A stretch of 9,114 nucleotides of DNA, taken from a bacterium (GTDB lineage Bacteria > Tectomicrobia > Entotheonellia > Entotheonellales > Entotheonellaceae). The position numbers and the translations under genes are program-made. The notes beneath the pieces were generated by a model. It was not told the origin of the DNA. It saw nothing but the letters and a program-made list of their open reading frames with translations, and ran no database searches. Below are positions 6,626 through 9,114 of the stretch, one piece after another. Position 1 is the first letter of the stretch. The number at the start of each line of letters is the position of its first letter. The stretch is from the NCBI GenBank assembly GCA_027294925.1, contig JAPULM010000160.1:1-9114 (forward strand), read 5' to 3'.

Positions 6626-8038
6626 GTGGCTCTTGAAACCAGACTTGCGCTTAGAACAACTCAACGTCTTGTGATGACTGCGATGCTGCAGCAGGCTATT
6701 AAGCTGTTACCGCTTTCACGGCTTGAACTCATACAAAAAATTCATCAAGAAATGTTAGAAAATCCGTTCTTGGATGATACAGTTGAGCAAGAGGAAAATA
6801 CGACTGAGGCCACTGAGGAAGAGTCGAGTCATGAAACCGAAGAAGAGCCTCGTGACGATTCCGATATTGACTGGGATGCCTATTTTCAAGATAGCGATGG
6901 TGGGCTCGCGGCCCCCGTTGATCGGGGGCGAGAAGCGCCTTCACTGGAAGCGACGCTGAGACATGAAACCTCTCTAACGGAATACCTTATCTGGCAGCTT
7001 TCTTTGACGGTACGCGACGATCTGGACAAGGAGATAGGCGCCTATCTCCTCGGTAATTTTGACGATGATGGTTACTTGCAATGCCAGGTCGATGAGGTGG
7101 CAGCCGTCTTTGAGGTTGGCCTTGAGCGTGTTGAAGATGTTTTGTATACGATACAGGCTTTTGATCCAGCTGGTGTTGGTGCACGTGACTTAGGGGAATG
7201 TTTGCTGATTCAGTTACGTCATCTTGGTATGGAAGATTCCCTCGCCGGTCTTATTGTCCAAAACCATTTGCCGCAGATTGAAGAGCGGTATTTTCGTAAA
7301 ATTGCCAGAGAATTGAACGTTGACGTGGACGATGTTATTGCCGCAGTTAAAGTAATTCGTGAACTTGATCCCAAGCCTGGTAGCCGTTATACGGCGCATC
7401 GGGTCGAATATATTGTTCTGGATGTCGTGGTGGTCAAGACGGGTGAGGATTATCAAGTATTCTTGAACGACGACGGTATGCCCAAACTTCGGATAAACTC
7501 GTTGTATCAAAATATTCTGCGCCGTGGTGATGCCATGCAAGGCGATACCAAAGACTATCTGGAAGATAAATTTCGCTCGGCCGTTTGGCTGATGAAAAGT
7601 ATTGAGCAACGTCGGCAAACGCTTTTAAAGGTTGCTAAAAGTATTTGTGAATTTCAGCGCGGGTTCCTTGACAAAGGTATGCCGTATCTGCGGCCTTTAG
7701 TGCTGAAAGATGTGGCCGAAGACATTGGTATGCATGAGTCAACGGTGAGCCGAGTGACAACCAACAAGTATATTCATACCCCACAAGGCGTATTTGAGCT
7801 CAAGTTTTTCTTTCATAGCGGGCTTGATTCGTTTGGGGGCAGCGCCATGTCTTCCGTCACGGTCAAAGATATTATTCGGAAGGCTGTGTTAGCAGAAGAT
7901 TCTCACCGTCCGCTCACCGATCAGCAGCTGGTTGGTTTGCTTGAGGATAAAGGGATTAAGATCGCCCGTCGTACTGTCGCAAAATACCGGCAAGAGCTGC
8001 GCATTGCTCCTGCTAACCGTCGCAAGCGTCTCTTTTAA
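6626..8038 (+). CDS. rpoN: RNA polymerase sigma-54 factor
   Basis: RpoN directs RNA polymerase to -24/-12 promoters that need AAA+ activators. The 470-residue protein has all three regions. Region I (1-50), contacted by activators, begins with LALRTTQRLVMTAMLQQAI and is Gln/Leu-rich. Region II (about 51-92) is strongly acidic, with several EEE/DD clusters. Region III holds the core-binding domain (about 105-300, including AFDPAGVGARDLGECLLIQL), a helix-turn-helix (about 358-382, KDVAEDIGMHESTVSRVTTNK) and the C-terminal RpoN box ARRTVAKYRQ (447-456), which reads the -24 element. The GTG start is set by TGAGGT, 6 nt upstream and overlapping the lptB stop. The lptB-rpoN linkage is widespread in proteobacteria. 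No sigma-54 promoter was found within the window, so its targets lie elsewhere. Confidence 0.97.
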   Translation: MALETRLALRTTQRLVMTAMLQQAIKLLPLSRLELIQKIHQEMLENPFLDDTVEQEENTTEATEEESSHETEEEPRDDSDIDWDAYFQDSDGGLAAPVDRGREAPSLEATLRHETSLTEYLIWQLSLTVRDDLDKEIGAYLLGNFDDDGYLQCQVDEVAAVFEVGLERVEDVLYTIQAFDPAGVGARDLGECLLIQLRHLGMEDSLAGLIVQNHLPQIEERYFRKIARELNVDVDDVIAAVKVIRELDPKPGSRYTAHRVEYIVLDVVVVKTGEDYQVFLNDDGMPKLRINSLYQNILRRGDAMQGDTKDYLEDKFRSAVWLMKSIEQRRQTLLKVAKSICEFQRGFLDKGMPYLRPLVLKDVAEDIGMHESTVSRVTTNKYIHTPQGVFELKFFFHSGLDSFGGSAMSSVTVKDIIRKAVLAEDSHRPLTDQQLVGLLEDKGIKIARRTVAKYRQELRIAPANRRKRLF

Positions 8039-8091
8039 TCCGTAAGAAAGTTGTTTATTACTTTGCTGTAGTGGCGAAGTGATGGTGCCCC

Positions 8092-8940
8092 ATGGATTTT
8101 GTGATTGTGAGCGGGCTCTCTGGCGCCGGCAAGAGTGTTGCGATTAAATCCTTTGAAGATATTGGCTACTACTGCGTTGATAACCTTCCCGCTGCTCTTA
8201 TTCCTACCTTTACCGATCTGATTGTCCAAAGTAAAATCGAACGTGTCGCGTTGGGGATTGATGTCCGTGAACGAGATTTCTTCGAAGGCCTATTCGGTAT
8301 GTTGGATGGGTTGCAGAAAGCCGGTCATCGGGTTGAAATTCTTTTTCTGGAAGCGCGCGAAGAAATACTCGTCCGGCGTTTCAGTGAAACGCGCCGTAAG
8401 CACCCACTAGCGAAAGATAGCTCTGTACCAGATGGTATTCGCCTGGAGCACCAGCAACTGGCTGGACTTCGTCAACAGGCGACTTGTATCCTTGACACAT
8501 CAGATTTTAACGTGCATGAGCTACGGGATGTCATTCAGGCGACCTATTCCACCGAAAATGCCAAAGGACGTATGCAAATTTTGGTCATGTCTTTTGGCTA
8601 TAAATATGGTGTGCCGTATAATACTGATCTAGTGTTTGATGTTCGTTTTCTGCCCAACCCGCATTTTGATCCTCAATTGCGTCCATACACCGGGCTTGAT
8701 CCACGTATTGCCGAATATGTCTTTGGGGATCCGCGCAGTCAGCATTTTATGGCCTGTTTTCAGGACTTCCTTGCCATGCTGGTGCCGCTGTATGCGGATG
8801 AGGGGAAGTCGTATTTGACCATCAGTATCGGATGTACGGGGGGTAAACATCGCTCCGTTGCTACGGTGACGGAAGTTGGTCGGCTGTTGCGGCAGTCCGG
8901 CTATCGAGTGGCGTGTCACCATCGCGATATAGAGAGGTGA
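8092..8940 (+). CDS. rapZ: RNase adapter protein RapZ (P-loop nucleotide-binding regulator)
   Basis: In E. coli RapZ senses glucosamine-6-phosphate and presents the sRNA GlmZ to RNase E, thereby tuning GlmS; in other lineages the role is less clear. The 282 residues match the family (about 284). The N-terminal kinase-like domain has Walker A GLSGAGKS (8-15), YYCVDNLP (26-33), DVRERDFF (57-64) and RRFSETRRKHPL (95-106). The C-terminal domain has SFGYKYG (167-173), DVRFLPNP (183-190) and GCTGGKHRS (247-255), the proposed ligand-binding pocket. The start is ATG 8092 because the frame is closed by TGA at 8080; the RBS is weak (GAAG at 8076-8079). It follows rpoN after 53 nt, whereas hpf and ptsN intervene in many proteobacteria. 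Whether it acts on a GlmZ-like sRNA here cannot be told. Confidence 0.95.
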   Translation: MDFVIVSGLSGAGKSVAIKSFEDIGYYCVDNLPAALIPTFTDLIVQSKIERVALGIDVRERDFFEGLFGMLDGLQKAGHRVEILFLEAREEILVRRFSETRRKHPLAKDSSVPDGIRLEHQQLAGLRQQATCILDTSDFNVHELRDVIQATYSTENAKGRMQILVMSFGYKYGVPYNTDLVFDVRFLPNPHFDPQLRPYTGLDPRIAEYVFGDPRSQHFMACFQDFLAMLVPLYADEGKSYLTISIGCTGGKHRSVATVTEVGRLLRQSGYRVACHHRDIER

Positions 8941-8945
8941 AGCAA

Positions 8946-8964
8946 GTCTCAGCCGCTCTGAGAC
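8946..8964 (+). repeat. Perfect 7-bp stem-loop between rapZ and der
   Basis: GTCTCAG (8946-8952) pairs perfectly with CTGAGAC (8958-8964) around a CCGCT loop. The following bases are AAGAGAGGGG, not a T-run, so it is not a standard terminator. It starts 5 nt after the rapZ stop and lies just before the purine-rich der RBS region. It may protect the rapZ 3' end or affect der translation; this is inference. Confidence 0.5.
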
Positions 8965-8976
8965 AAGAGAGGGGAA

Positions 8977-9114
8977 GTGAGGGAGGTTGTGGCACTACCA
9001 ACCGTTGCTATTGTGGGTCGTCCCAATGTTGGCAAGTCAACGTTATTCAACCGGATTATGGGACGACATATTGCATTGGTCAATAAAACTGCCGGTGTAA
9101 CCCGTGATCGCCAT
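8977..9114 (+). CDS. der: Ribosome-assembly GTPase Der (EngA), N-terminal fragment
   Basis: Der is a two-GTPase-domain protein needed for maturation of the 50S ribosomal subunit. Only the first 46 codons are in the window, and the gene runs off the 3' end. The visible part is the start of GTPase domain 1: [20 protein letters not shown] (the G1 P-loop is GRPNVGKS) followed by [14 protein letters not shown], which contains the G2 threonine. [13 protein letters not shown] together with the switch I form AGVTRDRH is characteristic of Der, though the closely related Era cannot be fully excluded from so short a piece. Two GTG starts are possible: 8977 (GAGG at 8969-8972, 4 nt upstream) and 8989 (stronger GGGAGG, but only 2 nt away). 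8989 gives the more usual N-terminus [10 protein letters not shown]; 8977 has the better RBS spacing and is used here. Confidence 0.88.
   Translation, partial: MREVVALPTVAIVGRPNVGKSTLFNRIMGRHIALVNKTAGVTRDRH

Noticed and set aside
7214..7618. 134-codon open frame on the minus strand across rpoN
   Set aside because: It lies antisense to well-conserved sigma-54 core-binding sequence, and no domain or start signal is visible.
1..9114. Mobile elements, CRISPR array, tRNA or rRNA genes, defence system
   Set aside because: No transposase, integrase, spaced direct repeats, cloverleaf or rRNA-like sequence was seen on either strand, and almost all of the sequence is explained by known housekeeping genes.

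Overview
The window is one densely packed, all-plus-strand block of housekeeping and envelope genes from a Gram-negative, LPS-making bacterium. LptC, LptA, LptB, FtsH, sigma-54 (RpoN) and RapZ together point to a proteobacterium (or a close diderm relative). Base composition is moderate, roughly half G+C by eye. The order tilS-hpt-ftsH followed by glmM, with lptC-lptA-lptB-rpoN-rapZ attached, is not the E. coli arrangement, and I cannot assign a genus.

Region 1-800: the 3' end of tilS (tRNA-Ile lysidine synthetase), then a decayed hypoxanthine phosphoribosyltransferase gene (hpt). The hpt remnant starts in an ATGA overlap with the tilS stop and carries at least two frame changes and a large internal deletion that removes the PRPP-binding region. 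A short leader follows, with a candidate sigma-70 promoter, a bulged hairpin and a strong Shine-Dalgarno sequence before the TTG start of ftsH.

Region 800-4119: ftsH (membrane AAA+ zinc protease) and glmM (phosphoglucosamine mutase, the step towards UDP-GlcNAc for peptidoglycan and LPS). The gap between them, where many bacteria carry folP, may hold the last few codons of a lost folP.

Region 4174-8038: tsaE (ATPase of the tRNA t6A pathway), lptC, lptA and lptB (inner-membrane anchor, periplasmic bridge and cytoplasmic ATPase of the LPS transporter) and rpoN (sigma-54). lptC and lptA overlap by 131 nt in different frames. A perfect 12-bp inverted repeat lies between lptA and lptB.

Region 8092-9114: rapZ (P-loop regulator, in E. 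coli a control on GlmS) directly after rpoN, without the hpf and ptsN genes found there in many proteobacteria, then the 5' end of der (GTPase for 50S ribosome assembly).

The genes serve linked needs: GlmM and RapZ act in amino-sugar supply, LptABC export LPS, and FtsH in E. coli sets LPS synthesis through LpxC turnover; TilS and TsaE modify tRNA and Der assembles ribosomes. I see no mobile element, CRISPR array, tRNA, rRNA or defence system, and no convincing undescribed system. The most notable signals are gene erosion (hpt, possibly folP), the lptC/lptA overlap and the intergenic inverted repeats.
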